Below are positions 1-9,208 of a stretch of DNA of 64,000 bases, piece after piece. The stretch is from NCBI GenBank assembly GCA_016720345.1, contig JADKKV010000005.1:434001-498000 (forward strand), in the 5' to 3' direction. This DNA is from Thermomonas sp. GTDB lineage: Bacteria; Pseudomonadota; Gammaproteobacteria; Xanthomonadales; Xanthomonadaceae. The notes under the pieces were generated by a model. That model was not told the origin of the DNA and did not search any database. It saw only the letters and a list, made by a program, of their open reading frames with translations. The position numbers were made by a program, and so were the translations under genes. Position 1 is the first letter of the stretch. The number at the start of each line of letters is the position of its first letter.

Positions 1-2351
1 GACTTGAACGCGCTGCCATCGGCCTGCCATTGCGCCTGCATCGACAGCGAATCCTTGCCGACCGGGATGCTCAATTCGAGCTCCGGGCACAGCTCCAGGC
101 CCACCGCCTTGACCGCGTCGAACAGGCGCGCGTCCTCGCCCGGGTGGCCGGCGGCGGCCATCCAGTTGGCCGACAGCTTGACCCGGTTCAGCGATTCCAC
201 CGGCGCGGCGAGCAGGTTGGTGATCGCTTCGCCCACCGCCATCCGCGCCGAGGCAGCGGCATCCAGCAAGGCCAGCGGGGTGCGTTCGCCGATCGCCATC
301 GCCTCGCCGGTGTTGCCGTCGAAACCGCTGAGGGTGATCGCGCAGTCGGCCACCGGCACCTGCCACGGGCCGATCATCTGGTCGCGCGCGGTCAGCCCGC
401 CAACGGTGCGGTCGCCGATGGTGACCAGGAAGGTCTTGGCGGCCACGGTCGGGTGCGCGAGCACGCGCAGGCCGGCGTCGCGCAGGTCGAGCGCGTCGGT
501 ATCCGCCTCCGGCCAGCGCGGCGGCGCCGGATGCGCGGTGTCGCGGTGCATCTTCGGTGCCTTGCCGAACAGCACGTCCATCGGCAGGTCGATCGCCGCG
601 GCCTCGCCCGCGTAGCCGACCACCAGCCGCTCCTCCGCAGTGGCGGTGCCGACCACCGCGAACACGCAGCGCTCGCGCGCGCACAGCGCGGCGAATTCGG
701 CCACCCGCGAGGGCGGGATGCCGAGCACGTAGCGCTCCTGCGATTCGTTGCACCACAGTTGCATCGGCGACAACGCGGGATCGTCCTTCGGCACCCGGCC
801 GAGGTCGATCACGCCGCCGACGCCGGAGTCGTGCAGCAGCTCCGGGATCGCATTGGACAGGCCGCCGGCGCCGACGTCATGGATCGACTGGATCGGGTTG
901 GCATCGCCCAGGGCGACGCAACGGTCGATCACTTCCTGCGCGCGCCGCTCCATCTCCGGGTTGTCGCGCTGCACCGAGGCGAAATCGAGGTCTTCGCTGG
1001 TGTCGCCCGAGGCCACCGAACTGGCGGCGCCGCCGCCGAGGCCGATCAGCATCGCCGGGCCGCCGAGCACGATCACCGCGTCGCCCGGCTGCAGCAGGCG
1101 CTTGGCCACCATCGGCCGGTCCATCGCGCCGATGCCGCCGGCGAGCATGATCGGCTTGTCGTAGGCGCGGGTCAGGCCGGCGGCTTCGTGCAACTCGAAG
1201 CTGCGGAAATAACCGTTGAGGTTGGGGCGGCCGAATTCGTTGTTGAACGCGGCGGCGCCGAGCGGGCCGTCGAGCATGATCTCGAACGCGCTGGCCATGC
1301 GCGGGTTGAGCGCGCGCTCGCCTTCCCACGGCTGCGGCAGCGTGGGGATGCGCAGGTGGCTGACCGAGAACCCGCACAGGCCGGCCTTCGGGCGGCCGCC
1401 GCGGCCGGTGGCGCCTTCGTCGCGGATCTCGCCGCCGGCGCCGGTGGAGGCGCCGGGGAACGGCGCGATCGCGGTCGGGTGGTTATGGGTTTCGACCTTG
1501 ATGCAGAACGCGCTGTCGGCCACCGGCTCGGCGCGGTACTGCTGGGTCGCCGGGTCGGGCCGGAAGCGCGCGGCCGCATAGCCTTCCACCACCGCCGCGT
1601 TGTCGCTGTACGCGGAAAGCGTGTGCTCCGGCGTGTGCGCATGGGTGTGCTTGATCATCCTGAACAGCGATGTCGCCTGTTCACGGCCGTCGATCGTCCA
1701 CGACGCATTGAAGATCTTGTGCCGGCAGTGTTCCGAATTGGCCTGCGCGAACATCATCAGTTCGACGTCGTGCGGGTCGCGGCCGAGTTGGCCGTAGCGT
1801 TCGCGCAGGTAGTCGATCTCGTCCCGTGCCAGGGCGAGGCCGAGGCGCTGGTTCGCGCCTTCGAGGTCGTCCAGGCGGATGCTCTCAAGCGCGCCGCGCG
1901 GATGCGATGCGAACAGCGCCGCGCCCGCCTCGCGCTCGGCCAGCAACGACTGCGTCATCGGGTCGTGCAGCAGCTTGGCCAGCGCGGCCTGGGTGGCGGC
2001 ATCGGACGGCCAGCCGAGCAGGTCGATGCGCATGCCGCGCTCCACCCGCTTCACCGGCAGGCCGGCGCCGCGCAGCAGTTCGGTGGCCTTGCTCGCCCAC
2101 GGCGACAGCGTGCCCAGGCGCGGGACCACGAAGCGGCTGGTCGCGCCGGCTTCCGCTTCGGCGAAACCGCCTTCGGCCTGCAGGATGCGCCCCAGCGCTT
2201 CGCGATCCGGGCTGGCGCCCTGCTCCGGGTCGATCCAGTAGCCGTGCCGGGTATCGACGACCCGCAATGCGGGCGCGACGGCATTCAGGCGGGCTTGCAG
2301 GCGTTCGCGGCGGAACGGCGACAGGGCGGGAGCGCCCTCGAGGACGATCAT
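1..2351 (-). CDS. purL: Phosphoribosylformylglycinamidine synthase PurL (5' part, cut by window edge)
   Basis: FGAM synthase converts FGAR, glutamine and ATP to FGAM in de novo purine synthesis in the cytoplasm. Only the first 783 codons lie in the window. Family members of this large type have roughly 1,300 residues, so the C-terminal glutaminase domain is beyond the left edge. The family signature NSEHCRHK is encoded around 1715-1750, and the frame is open without interruption to base 1. The start is the ATG whose first base is 2351, 75 bp after the dsbC stop. A minus-strand TACAAT hexamer at 2382-2387 could be a -10 element, but I see no good -35. The long open frames on the opposite strand are GC-driven shadows. 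Confidence 0.95.
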   Translation of the reverse strand, partial: MIVLEGAPALSPFRRERLQARLNAVAPALRVVDTRHGYWIDPEQGASPDREALGRILQAEGGFAEAEAGATSRFVVPRLGTLSPWASKATELLRGAGLPVKRVERGMRIDLLGWPSDAATQAALAKLLHDPMTQSLLAEREAGAALFASHPRGALESIRLDDLEGANQRLGLALARDEIDYLRERYGQLGRDPHDVELMMFAQANSEHCRHKIFNASWTIDGREQATSLFRMIKHTHAHTPEHTLSAYSDNAAVVEGYAAARFRPDPATQQYRAEPVADSAFCIKVETHNHPTAIAPFPGASTGAGGEIRDEGATGRGGRPKAGLCGFSVSHLRIPTLPQPWEGERALNPRMASAFEIMLDGPLGAAAFNNEFGRPNLNGYFRSFELHEAAGLTRAYDKPIMLAGGIGAMDRPMVAKRLLQPGDAVIVLGGPAMLIGLGGGAASSVASGDTSEDLDFASVQRDNPEMERRAQEVIDRCVALGDANPIQSIHDVGAGGLSNAIPELLHDSGVGGVIDLGRVPKDDPALSPMQLWCNESQERYVLGIPPSRVAEFAALCARERCVFAVVGTATAEERLVVGYAGEAAAIDLPMDVLFGKAPKMHRDTAHPAPPRWPEADTDALDLRDAGLRVLAHPTVAAKTFLVTIGDRTVGGLTARDQMIGPWQVPVADCAITLSGFDGNTGEAMAIGERTPLALLDAAASARMAVGEAITNLLAAPVESLNRVKLSANWMAAAGHPGEDARLFDAVKAVGLELCPELELSIPVGKDSLSMQAQWQADGSAFK

Positions 2352-2426
2352 GTCCGGGACAACCGTGGCAACGGGCCGGCTATTGTAGCCGAGGCCGGCG
2401 TGGCGCCGGCCGCGGCGATGCCGGGA

Positions 2427-3260
2427 TCAGGCCCCCTCGGCGGCGCGCTCGGCCTCGACCTGCTGCATGCGCTGCAGCAGCACGTCCGGCGGCAGGTAGC
2501 CGCCGAGGAACTCGCCATCGGTGGTCAGGAGCATCGGGGTGCCTTCCAGGCCCATCCGCTGGCCGGCGTTGTACTGCATGTCGACCGGCGTCTTGCAGGT
2601 CCTGGGCGGGACCGCGCGGTCGTTCTTGGCATCGGTCAGGGCCTTGCGGCGGTCGTCCGCGCACCAGACCGACACCATCTTGCGGTAGTCCGGGCTGCCC
2701 AGGCCTGCACGCGGGAACGCCAGGTACTGGACCTCGATGCCGCGCTTGGTGTACTCGGCCAGGTCGTTGTGGAACTTGCGGCAATAGCCGCATTCGACGT
2801 CGGTGAGCACCACCACCTTGTGCTTGGCGGCGCCAACCGGCGAGTAGACGATGCGGTCCGCCATCGGCAGCGTCTTCAGCACGTCGGCGCGCACCCTGGC
2901 CAGCGCCGATTCGGACATGTCCTTGCGCTTGGCGACGTCGAGCAGGCCACCCTGGAACAGGTACTTGCCGTCGTCGCTGACGTAGACCACCTGGCCACCG
3001 GCGACCACCTCGCGGAAGCCGGGGATCGGCGCCACCCCGATGCGGTCGACCCGGATCTTCGGGTTGAGCTGCTTGAGCACGTCGCGCACGCGCGCTTCCG
3101 GGCTGCCCTCGGCGAACGCCGGTTCGGCCAGCGGTTTGGTCGCCGCCGGCGTGCTGCCGCCGACGCCGATCTTCTGGCCGCCGTCGGCCTGGGGATTGGC
3201 AGGCTGCGCGCACGCAGCCAGGCTGAAGGTGCTCAACACCGCGAAGACAAGGGACTTCAT
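2427..3260 (-). CDS. dsbC: Thiol:disulfide interchange protein DsbC, predicted lipoprotein
   Basis: Periplasmic disulfide isomerase, 277 residues, that reshuffles wrong disulfides and is normally kept reduced by DsbD. The thioredoxin-fold active site CGYC is at residues 157-160 and the cis-proline (GTP) at about 242. A second Cys pair at 200 and 222 matches the structural disulfide of DsbC. The N-terminus is a signal peptide ending SLAAC at residue 17, which fits a lipobox, so this copy is probably membrane anchored, unlike soluble E. coli DsbC. I chose the ATG at 3260 because an AGGAAT ribosome-binding site sits just upstream and the signal peptide begins there; an in-frame start 35 codons earlier is not signal-like. 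It lies downstream of xerD, as xerD-dsbC do in E. coli. Confidence 0.93.
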   Translation of the reverse strand: MKSLVFAVLSTFSLAACAQPANPQADGGQKIGVGGSTPAATKPLAEPAFAEGSPEARVRDVLKQLNPKIRVDRIGVAPIPGFREVVAGGQVVYVSDDGKYLFQGGLLDVAKRKDMSESALARVRADVLKTLPMADRIVYSPVGAAKHKVVVLTDVECGYCRKFHNDLAEYTKRGIEVQYLAFPRAGLGSPDYRKMVSVWCADDRRKALTDAKNDRAVPPRTCKTPVDMQYNAGQRMGLEGTPMLLTTDGEFLGGYLPPDVLLQRMQQVEAERAAEGA

Positions 3261-3396
3261 CTGGGATTCCTGGTTCAGGCGGGCATCGGACCGGACGCCC
3301 GCCGTGGGGTTCCATGGATTGTCGCATGCGCCGACCGGCGGCCACCCCTGCCGAACGGACGGCATGGCCGTCGAATGCGCGGCCGTTCAGCGCGCC

Positions 3397-4344
3397 TCAG
3401 GCCCGCGGATGGTGCCTGGCGTGCAGCGACTTCAGGTGCTCGCGGGCGACCAGGGTGTAGATCTGGGTGGTCGAGAGCGAGCCGTGGCCAAGCAGCATCT
3501 GCAGCGCGCGCAGGTCGGCACCGTGGTTGAGCAGGTGGGTGGCGAAGCTGTGCCGGAGCCCGTGCGGGCTGATCCGCGCAGGCTCGATCCCGGCCACCAT
3601 GGCGCAGCGCTTGACCAGGGCCCAGAAGGCCTGGCGGGTCAAGGGCAGGCCCTTGCCGTCGACGAACAGGGCGGTGGCCTTCGACGGATCGCGCAGGGCC
3701 CGGGACATCGCCGGCCGCGCCTCGGCCATCCAGCGTTGCAGCCAGTGCCGGGATTCCTCGCCCAGCGGTACCAGCCGCTCGCGGCCGCCCTTGCCGCTCA
3801 CCCGCAGCACGCCCTGGCGCAGGTTGACCGCGGTCGCCGGCAGCCCCACCAGTTCGCTGACCCGCAGGCCGCAGGCATACATCAGCTCCAGCATCGCGCG
3901 GTCGCGCAGCCCGCCAGGGGTTTGCACGTCGGGCGCTGCCAGCAGCGCCTCCACCCCCGCTTCGGACAACGCCTTCGGCAGCAGTCGCGGCAGCTTCGGC
4001 GGCTGCAGCAGCGCGGTGGGATCGTCGCTGCGCTCGCCGCGGCGGACGCACCACCCGAAATACGCGCGCAGCGACGACAGCAGCCGCGCATTGCTGCGCG
4101 CGCTGTAACCCGCGTGCGTGCGCTGCGCGAGGTAGTCGAACAGCGCCTGGCGGTCGCTCCCGTGCAGCGACCCGCGCTGGCGCGCCAGTCCCCGCAGGTC
4201 GCGCCGGTAGGCATCCAGGGTCGCCGCGGACAGGCCGCGTTCGGCCCAGATCGCGTCGATGAAGCGCTCGATGGCCGCATCGTCCGCATCCGTGGGCGGT
4301 GGCTGCGAACGGGCGAGCCGGCGGCGTTCGGCGATGCTGGACAT
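3397..4344 (-). CDS. xerD: Site-specific tyrosine recombinase XerD
   Basis: With XerC it resolves chromosome dimers at dif under FtsK control. The protein has 315 residues, close to the usual 300. It has an N-terminal SAM-like core-binding domain (about 24-105) and a C-terminal catalytic domain with the full tyrosine-recombinase set: R161 (CGLRVSEL), K185, H261 and R264 ([10 protein letters not shown]), H287 ([13 protein letters not shown]) and nucleophile Y296. The start ATG at 4344 gives a normal N-terminus; the longer open frame upstream antisense to the RDD gene is not Xer-like. The spacing of these residues and the pairing with dsbC favour XerD over XerC or a phage integrase. Confidence 0.94.
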   Translation of the reverse strand: MSSIAERRRLARSQPPPTDADDAAIERFIDAIWAERGLSAATLDAYRRDLRGLARQRGSLHGSDRQALFDYLAQRTHAGYSARSNARLLSSLRAYFGWCVRRGERSDDPTALLQPPKLPRLLPKALSEAGVEALLAAPDVQTPGGLRDRAMLELMYACGLRVSELVGLPATAVNLRQGVLRVSGKGGRERLVPLGEESRHWLQRWMAEARPAMSRALRDPSKATALFVDGKGLPLTRQAFWALVKRCAMVAGIEPARISPHGLRHSFATHLLNHGADLRALQMLLGHGSLSTTQIYTLVAREHLKSLHARHHPRA

Positions 4345-4401
4345 GCTGCAAGCGTAGCGTGTCGGCGCGGGCGCCGAATGCGGCGCCTGTATCCTTGCGC
4401 G

Positions 4402-4842
4402 ATGCAGGACACCCGCGGACGCCACGAACCCACGCGCGCACTGATCGGCTGGCGGCTGCTGGCGCTGGCCTATGACTTCTTCCCGGTGCTGGCGCTGTGG
4501 TTCGTCATCGCCGCCGTGTTCACCGCGCTGAACGGCGACTCGGTGCGCGGCGGCTGGCTGGGCCTGCTGGAGTTCGTGGTGCTGTGGCTGGTCGCCGGGG
4601 CGTACGCGGTGCCGAGCTGGCGGCGCGGCGGCCAGACCCTGGGCATGCGGCCGTGGCGCCTGCGGGTGGTCGGCGCGCACGGCGGCAGCCCCGACCCCCG
4701 CACCCTGTGGATGCGCTACGCGGTCGGCGGGCTGTCACTGCTGGCGGGTGGGCTGGGGTTCTGGTGGGCCTGGATCGACCGCGACCGGCTGACCTGGCAC
4801 GACCGCATCAGCGGCACGCGGATGCGGCGCGAGTCGAAATAG
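4402..4842 (+). CDS. RDD family membrane protein
   Basis: Integral membrane protein of 146 residues with the RDD domain layout: a short Arg-rich N-terminus, two hydrophobic segments (about 22-42 and 55-72), a G-Q-T-L-G-M motif ([15 protein letters not shown]) and a third hydrophobic stretch near 108-125. It ends with the typical [10 protein letters not shown] tail. RDD proteins are of unknown or varied function; some are proposed Na+/H+ exchangers. It is divergent from xerD across 57 bp. A TATCCT hexamer lies only about 8 bp upstream of the ATG, so the message might be leaderless, but this is weak. The family call is secure and the function is unknown. Confidence 0.88.
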   Translation: MQDTRGRHEPTRALIGWRLLALAYDFFPVLALWFVIAAVFTALNGDSVRGGWLGLLEFVVLWLVAGAYAVPSWRRGGQTLGMRPWRLRVVGAHGGSPDPRTLWMRYAVGGLSLLAGGLGFWWAWIDRDRLTWHDRISGTRMRRESK

Positions 4843-4867
4843 CCCCGGGTCCTGCCGGCGCGGCTGC

Positions 4868-5965
4868 TCAGCCGGACCGGCGCTTGAACAGCCACAGCGA
4901 CACCGCCAGCATGATCGCCGGCGGCAGCGCGAAGGCGATGCGGTAATCGAAGTGGTAGATGCCGGCCAACTCGGTCGCCATCCGCTGCAGCGTGTAGAAG
5001 CCGAGGGCGAACACGATCCCCAGGAACAGGCGCTTGCCGTAGCCACCGCTGCGCAGGGTGCCGAACGCGAACGGAATCGCCGCCAGGCACAGCGTCAGCA
5101 CGTTGAGGGGATAGAACCAGCGGCCCCAGTAGACCTCCTCGAAGTCGCCCGCTTCCAGCCGGTTGCGCTTGCGGTAGTCGATGCTCTCGCGCAGCTCGCC
5201 GCTGCCCATGTTGCGCGGCTTGGTCACGTTCGCGGCCAATGCGGCCTCGTCCAGTTTGGAATCCCAGCGTTCCTCGGCCACTCGGGCGCGGCTGACCGAC
5301 TTCGCGCTGAAGCTGGTGCGTTCCACGTCGCGCAGGATCCAGCCGCCGGGGCGGTGCTCGGCCAGGCCGACGTTGGCGATGGATTGCAGGCGGCCGTCCC
5401 GGTCGAACTGGAACAGGCGCACGCCGCGCAGCTCCAGCCAGGTATCGCCATCGCGCGCCTTCTGCTCGCCGCTGCGCGCGTTCAGGAACATGTCGCCTTC
5501 GCGCGCCCACAACCCGCTGTACTCCGCCACCACCATGTCGGTGTTGCGTGCGGACTTCAGCGATTGCGCACGTTCCTCACCCCACGGTGCCAGAGCTTCG
5601 CCATTGGCAACCATCAGCAGGGTCAGCAACGCCAGCGGCAACGCCACCGAAACGCTCAAACGTCGGCGTGACAGGCCCAGCGCACGCAACGCGGTCAGTT
5701 CGGAGGTGGCCGCCAGTTGGCCGAGTCCCAGCAAGGAACCGATGACCGCCGAGGTCGGGAACAGGTTGTAGGCGCGCCATGGGATGGTCAGGCAAGTGGC
5801 AGCGATGGCGTGGTTCATGGTGTAGCCGCCCTTGCCGACATCGCCGAACTCATCGGCGAACGCCAGCACCACGTCCAGCCCGAGCAGCACCCCCCAGGCG
5901 GCGAGCACGGTCATGATCACCATGCGGGCGATGTAATGGTCGTGCAGTTTGGGTCGCAGCATCAT
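4868..5965 (-). CDS. lptG: LPS export ABC transporter permease LptG
   Basis: Inner-membrane subunit of the LptB2FG complex that extracts LPS from the inner membrane and pushes it onto the LptC-A-D bridge. It has 365 residues in the YjgP/YjgQ layout: three N-terminal transmembrane helices, a periplasmic beta-jellyroll region (about 120-270) and three C-terminal helices ending in KRRSG. The start ATG at 5965 overlaps the lptF stop by 4 bp (ATGA); a second ATG follows immediately, so M1 or M2 could be used. The overlap implies translational coupling with lptF. The order lptG-lptF divergent from pepA is conserved in gammaproteobacteria. Confidence 0.93.
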   Translation of the reverse strand: MMLRPKLHDHYIARMVIMTVLAAWGVLLGLDVVLAFADEFGDVGKGGYTMNHAIAATCLTIPWRAYNLFPTSAVIGSLLGLGQLAATSELTALRALGLSRRRLSVSVALPLALLTLLMVANGEALAPWGEERAQSLKSARNTDMVVAEYSGLWAREGDMFLNARSGEQKARDGDTWLELRGVRLFQFDRDGRLQSIANVGLAEHRPGGWILRDVERTSFSAKSVSRARVAEERWDSKLDEAALAANVTKPRNMGSGELRESIDYRKRNRLEAGDFEEVYWGRWFYPLNVLTLCLAAIPFAFGTLRSGGYGKRLFLGIVFALGFYTLQRMATELAGIYHFDYRIAFALPPAIMLAVSLWLFKRRSG

Positions 5966-7044
5966 TTCGATTGCCACCAGGCTTTCGCGATGCGCCCGTC
6001 GCGCAGATACAGCCACACCCCAAGGCCCAGCATCGGCAGCAGCAGCCACCACAGCCCGGCAGCAACCGGCAGCTTGCCCTCGGCCAGCCATTGGGTGCCC
6101 AGGATCATCAGGAAGATGCCGACCAGGTAGGCCAGAAAGGCCAACAACACGGAGCCGTAACGCGCCTGCCGCGGCGAACTGCGCGACAGCGGCACCGCCA
6201 GCAGCACGAACGCCAGCGCCAGCAGCGGCGGCGCGATCCGCCAGTGCAACTGCGCAACGGCCGCGCGCGAGGGGTCACCCAGCAACTGCAGGGTCGGCTT
6301 GAAGGCGGGATCGTTGCCGGGGCGTTCGTCGTCGGCCGCGGGCAGCTGCATCTCGTTGCGCGCATAGCGCATCAGCCGGTAGTCCAGGCCATTGCCGGCA
6401 CTCGGCCCTTCGACCCGGAAGCCTTCCTCCAGCGCCAGCATGCGCGCGCCCTGGTCGCGGTAGAGCTCGCCGCTGCGGGCGGTGGCCACGTCCATGCGCT
6501 GCTCGCGCTCGCGGTACACGAACACCCGTCCCAGCCGCTTGCCGTCGGCGGACATCGTCCCGGCGTAGGCCACGCCGCCATTCGCCATCGGGGTGAAGCG
6601 GCCCGGCTCCAGCCCCGCCACCAGCAGGTTCTTGTTGGCCTCGGCCACCATCGCCTGCGCCACCCGGTCGGCCCAGGGGCCCAGCCACAGCGAACTCAGT
6701 GCGATCAGCGCCAGCACCGGCAGCGCCACCAGCATGACCGGCCGCAGCAGCCGGCGCGGGCCAACCCCGACCGCAGCCAGCACGTGCATCTCGGAATCCC
6801 GGTACAGCCGGCCCAGCGCCAGCAGGTAGCCCAGCAACAACGCCAACGGCAGGATCAGCGGCAGGTAGCGCACCAGCCGCAGGCCCAACTGCGACAGCAG
6901 CAGCGGTGGCGGTACCTTTCCGCTGGCCATTTCGCCCAGCAAGTCGGCGAACAGTCCGGTAAAGCTGACCATGCCCAGCACCACCAGCGCCGCGAACACG
7001 GAGCGTGCGATCTCGCTGCTGAGGTAGCGGTCCAGCTTCGGCAT
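5962..7044 (-). CDS. lptF: LPS export ABC transporter permease LptF
   Basis: Partner of LptG in the LptB2FG LPS extractor, 360 residues. It begins [16 protein letters not shown], a typical LptF N-terminus, followed by three membrane helices, a periplasmic domain (roughly 115-260) and three C-terminal helices. I use the ATG at 7044; a longer in-frame extension upstream to 7134 runs into the divergent pepA promoter region and is not conserved-looking. The ATP-binding subunit LptB is not in the window. The 154-bp divergent region to pepA contains a small perfect hairpin (arms 7102-7108 and 7111-7117) and a minus-strand TACAAT at 7124-7129 that may be an lptF -10 element. Confidence 0.93.
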   Translation of the reverse strand: MPKLDRYLSSEIARSVFAALVVLGMVSFTGLFADLLGEMASGKVPPPLLLSQLGLRLVRYLPLILPLALLLGYLLALGRLYRDSEMHVLAAVGVGPRRLLRPVMLVALPVLALIALSSLWLGPWADRVAQAMVAEANKNLLVAGLEPGRFTPMANGGVAYAGTMSADGKRLGRVFVYREREQRMDVATARSGELYRDQGARMLALEEGFRVEGPSAGNGLDYRLMRYARNEMQLPAADDERPGNDPAFKPTLQLLGDPSRAAVAQLHWRIAPPLLALAFVLLAVPLSRSSPRQARYGSVLLAFLAYLVGIFLMILGTQWLAEGKLPVAAGLWWLLLPMLGLGVWLYLRDGRIAKAWWQSK

Positions 7045-7198
7045 CGGCCCTGCTTGCTTTAGAATCCGGGGGAGTCCTGCAACCGTGTGCAGCGCTGCAT
7101 GCCGCGGGTTCCCGCGGTCGCGCATTGTAAGCAATGACGCAAATCATGCCGCGCCAACGCCGCGTGGACGCCCCCTCCTTTCCCCGGAACTGTGGTCG

Positions 7199-8680
7199 AT
7201 GAGCCTCGAATTCAGCCTGAACCAAGCCCCTCCCGCCAACGCCGACGTCGATTGCGTGGTCGTCGGCGCCTTTGCCGACGGCAGCCTCACCCCCTCCGCC
7301 ACGGCCCTGGATGCCGCCAGCGGCGGCAAGCTGAAGGCGCTGGTGGCGCGCGGCGACGTCGACGGCAAGACCGGCAAGACGTCCCTGCTGCACGACCTGC
7401 CCGGCGTCGAAGCAAAGCGCGTACTGGTGATCGGGCTGGGCGAAGCCGCCAAGTTCGGGGTGCCGCAATACATCAAGGCGTCCGCCGACGCCGCGCGCGC
7501 GCTGAAGACCGGCGCGGTGGCATCGGCCCTGTTCACGATCAGCGAAGTCGCGGTCAAGGGCCGCGACGCCGCCTGGAACATCCGCACCGCCGCGATCGCC
7601 GCGGACCATGCCTGCTACCGCTACACGGCCACCCTCGGCGCCAGCAACAAGAAGCGCGACGAGAAGGGCCTGGAACGCTTCGGGATCACGGGCGACGACG
7701 CCACCGCGCTCGCCCGCGGCATCGCCATCGCCGCCGGCGTCGCCTTCACCCGCGAGCTGGGCAACCTGCCGCCGAACATCTGCAATCCCGCCTACCTCGC
7801 CCGGCAGGCGCAGGACTTCGCCGAGAAGAGCGACAAGGTCGAATGCGAGGTGCTGGACGATGCCGCGATGGAAGCGCTCGGCATGGGCTCGCTGCTGGCG
7901 GTCGCGCGCGGCTCCGCCAACCGCCCGCGGCTGGTGGTGCTGAAGTACTCCAACGGCGGCGATGCGAAGCCCTACGTGCTGGTCGGCAAGGGCATCACCT
8001 TCGATACCGGCGGCGTCAACCTGAAGACCCAGGGCGGCATCGAGGAAATGAAGTACGACATGTGCGGCGCCGGCACCGTGCTCGGCACCTTCGTCGCCGC
8101 GGTCGGGATGCAATTGCCGGTCAACCTGGTGGTGATCGCCGCCGCGGTGGAGAACGCCATCGACGGCAACGCCTACCGGCCGTCCGACGTGATCACCAGC
8201 ATGAGCGGCAAGACCATCGAGGTCGGCAACACCGATGCCGAAGGCCGCCTGATCCTGTGCGATGCATTGACCTATGCGCAGCGCTTCGAGCCGGCCGCGC
8301 TGGTCGACGTCGCCACCCTGACCGGGGCGATGGTGGTTGCACTCGGCAAGTACGCCACCGGGGTGATGACCAAGAAGGACGACGACCTGGCGCATGAGCT
8401 GATCGCCGCCGGCGAAACCAGCTTCGACCGCGCCTGGCAGATGCCGCTGTGGGACGAATACCAGGGCCAGCTCGATTCCGCCTTCGCCGACGTCTACAAC
8501 ATCGGCGGCCGCTGGGCCGGCGCGATCACCGCTGGCTGCTTCCTGTCGCGCTTCACCGAAGGCCAGCGCTGGGCGCACATGGACATCGCCGGCGTTTCCA
8601 ATGGCGACGGCAAGCTGGGGATGGCCACCGGCCGCCCGGTCGGCCTGCTCAGCCAGTGGCTGCTGGACCGGGTTGGATAA
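7199..8680 (+). CDS. pepA: Leucyl aminopeptidase PepA (M17)
   Basis: Cytosolic two-metal leucine aminopeptidase of 493 residues. In E. coli PepA also binds DNA in Xer recombination at plasmid sites and in carAB control. The M17 signature NTDAEGRL is at residues 344-351. Metal ligands lie in [11 protein letters not shown] (K264, D269) and in the NTDAEG loop (D346, E348). The N-terminal macro-like domain precedes it. The start ATG at 7199 gives MSLEFSLNQ, the usual xanthomonad N-terminus; the frame is open further upstream but unlike the family. The gene order pepA-holC-valS is widely conserved, with an inverted repeat in the 92-bp gap to holC. Confidence 0.95.
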   Translation: MSLEFSLNQAPPANADVDCVVVGAFADGSLTPSATALDAASGGKLKALVARGDVDGKTGKTSLLHDLPGVEAKRVLVIGLGEAAKFGVPQYIKASADAARALKTGAVASALFTISEVAVKGRDAAWNIRTAAIAADHACYRYTATLGASNKKRDEKGLERFGITGDDATALARGIAIAAGVAFTRELGNLPPNICNPAYLARQAQDFAEKSDKVECEVLDDAAMEALGMGSLLAVARGSANRPRLVVLKYSNGGDAKPYVLVGKGITFDTGGVNLKTQGGIEEMKYDMCGAGTVLGTFVAAVGMQLPVNLVVIAAAVENAIDGNAYRPSDVITSMSGKTIEVGNTDAEGRLILCDALTYAQRFEPAALVDVATLTGAMVVALGKYATGVMTKKDDDLAHELIAAGETSFDRAWQMPLWDEYQGQLDSAFADVYNIGGRWAGAITAGCFLSRFTEGQRWAHMDIAGVSNGDGKLGMATGRPVGLLSQWLLDRVG

Positions 8681-8687
8681 TGCTCTC

Positions 8688-8755
8688 GCAGGAGCGCCCC
8701 ATGGGCGCGATTGCACGTCCACCATGCTGCGATCGCGCCCATGGGGCGCTCCTAC
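8688..8755. repeat. GTAG-type REP inverted repeat between pepA and holC
   Basis: Two 28-bp arms (8688-8715 and 8728-8755) face each other around a 12-nt loop. The right arm read on the minus strand begins GTAGGAGCGCCCCATGGGCG; the left arm begins GCAG and differs at two positions. The GTAG foot and hairpin resemble the REP/SMAG elements of Stenotrophomonas and relatives, which RAYT transposases mobilise. No RAYT gene is in the window. It may also act as a transcription barrier after pepA, although there is no T-tract. Confidence 0.75.
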
Positions 8756-8772
8756 AAAAGCACTGACACCCC

Positions 8773-9198
8773 ATGCCACGCGCCGACTTCTACCTGATCG
8801 ACAAGCCGCGGTTCCGCGAGCAGCCGCTGCTGCTGGTGTGCGAGCTGGCCAGGCGCGGCTACGCGGCCAACCTGCCGATCCTGGTGCTGGCACGCGATGC
8901 CGCGCAGGCGGAGGCCATCGACGACCTGCTGTGGGCGTTCGACCCCGACGAGTACCTGCCGCACCAGATCGCCGGCATGGACGAGGGCGACGACGACACC
9001 CCGATCCTGGTCGCCACCCCGCAGATGGACGTGCCGTCGCGTGCGCTGCTGATCAACCTGCGCGATGCCGCGCCGGCCGGCAGCTTCCAGCGCGTGCTGG
9101 AGGTGGTGCCCGCCGATCCGGCCGCGCGCGGCCCGCTGCGCGAGCGCTGGAAGCACTACCAGGCGCTCGGGTTCGAATTGAACAAATACGACATGTGA
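8773..9198 (+). CDS. holC: DNA polymerase III chi subunit HolC
   Basis: Chi subunit of the clamp-loader complex, 141 residues. With psi it links the clamp loader to single-stranded DNA-binding protein. The sequence starts [14 protein letters not shown] and carries the family patterns [14 protein letters not shown] and [20 protein letters not shown], matching the usual length (about 140-150). It sits between pepA and valS, as in E. coli and Xanthomonas, 10 bp ahead of the valS ATG, so the two are probably co-transcribed. A candidate psi partner (HolD-like) is encoded at 12513-12785. Confidence 0.92.
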   Translation: MPRADFYLIDKPRFREQPLLLVCELARRGYAANLPILVLARDAAQAEAIDDLLWAFDPDEYLPHQIAGMDEGDDDTPILVATPQMDVPSRALLINLRDAAPAGSFQRVLEVVPADPAARGPLRERWKHYQALGFELNKYDM

Positions 9199-9208
9199 TG
9201 CCGCGACC

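Noticed and set aside
30-3530. 1,166-codon plus-strand open frame
   Set aside because: Shadow of purL and dsbC on the other strand; composition is Arg/His/Ala-rich and no domain is recognisable.
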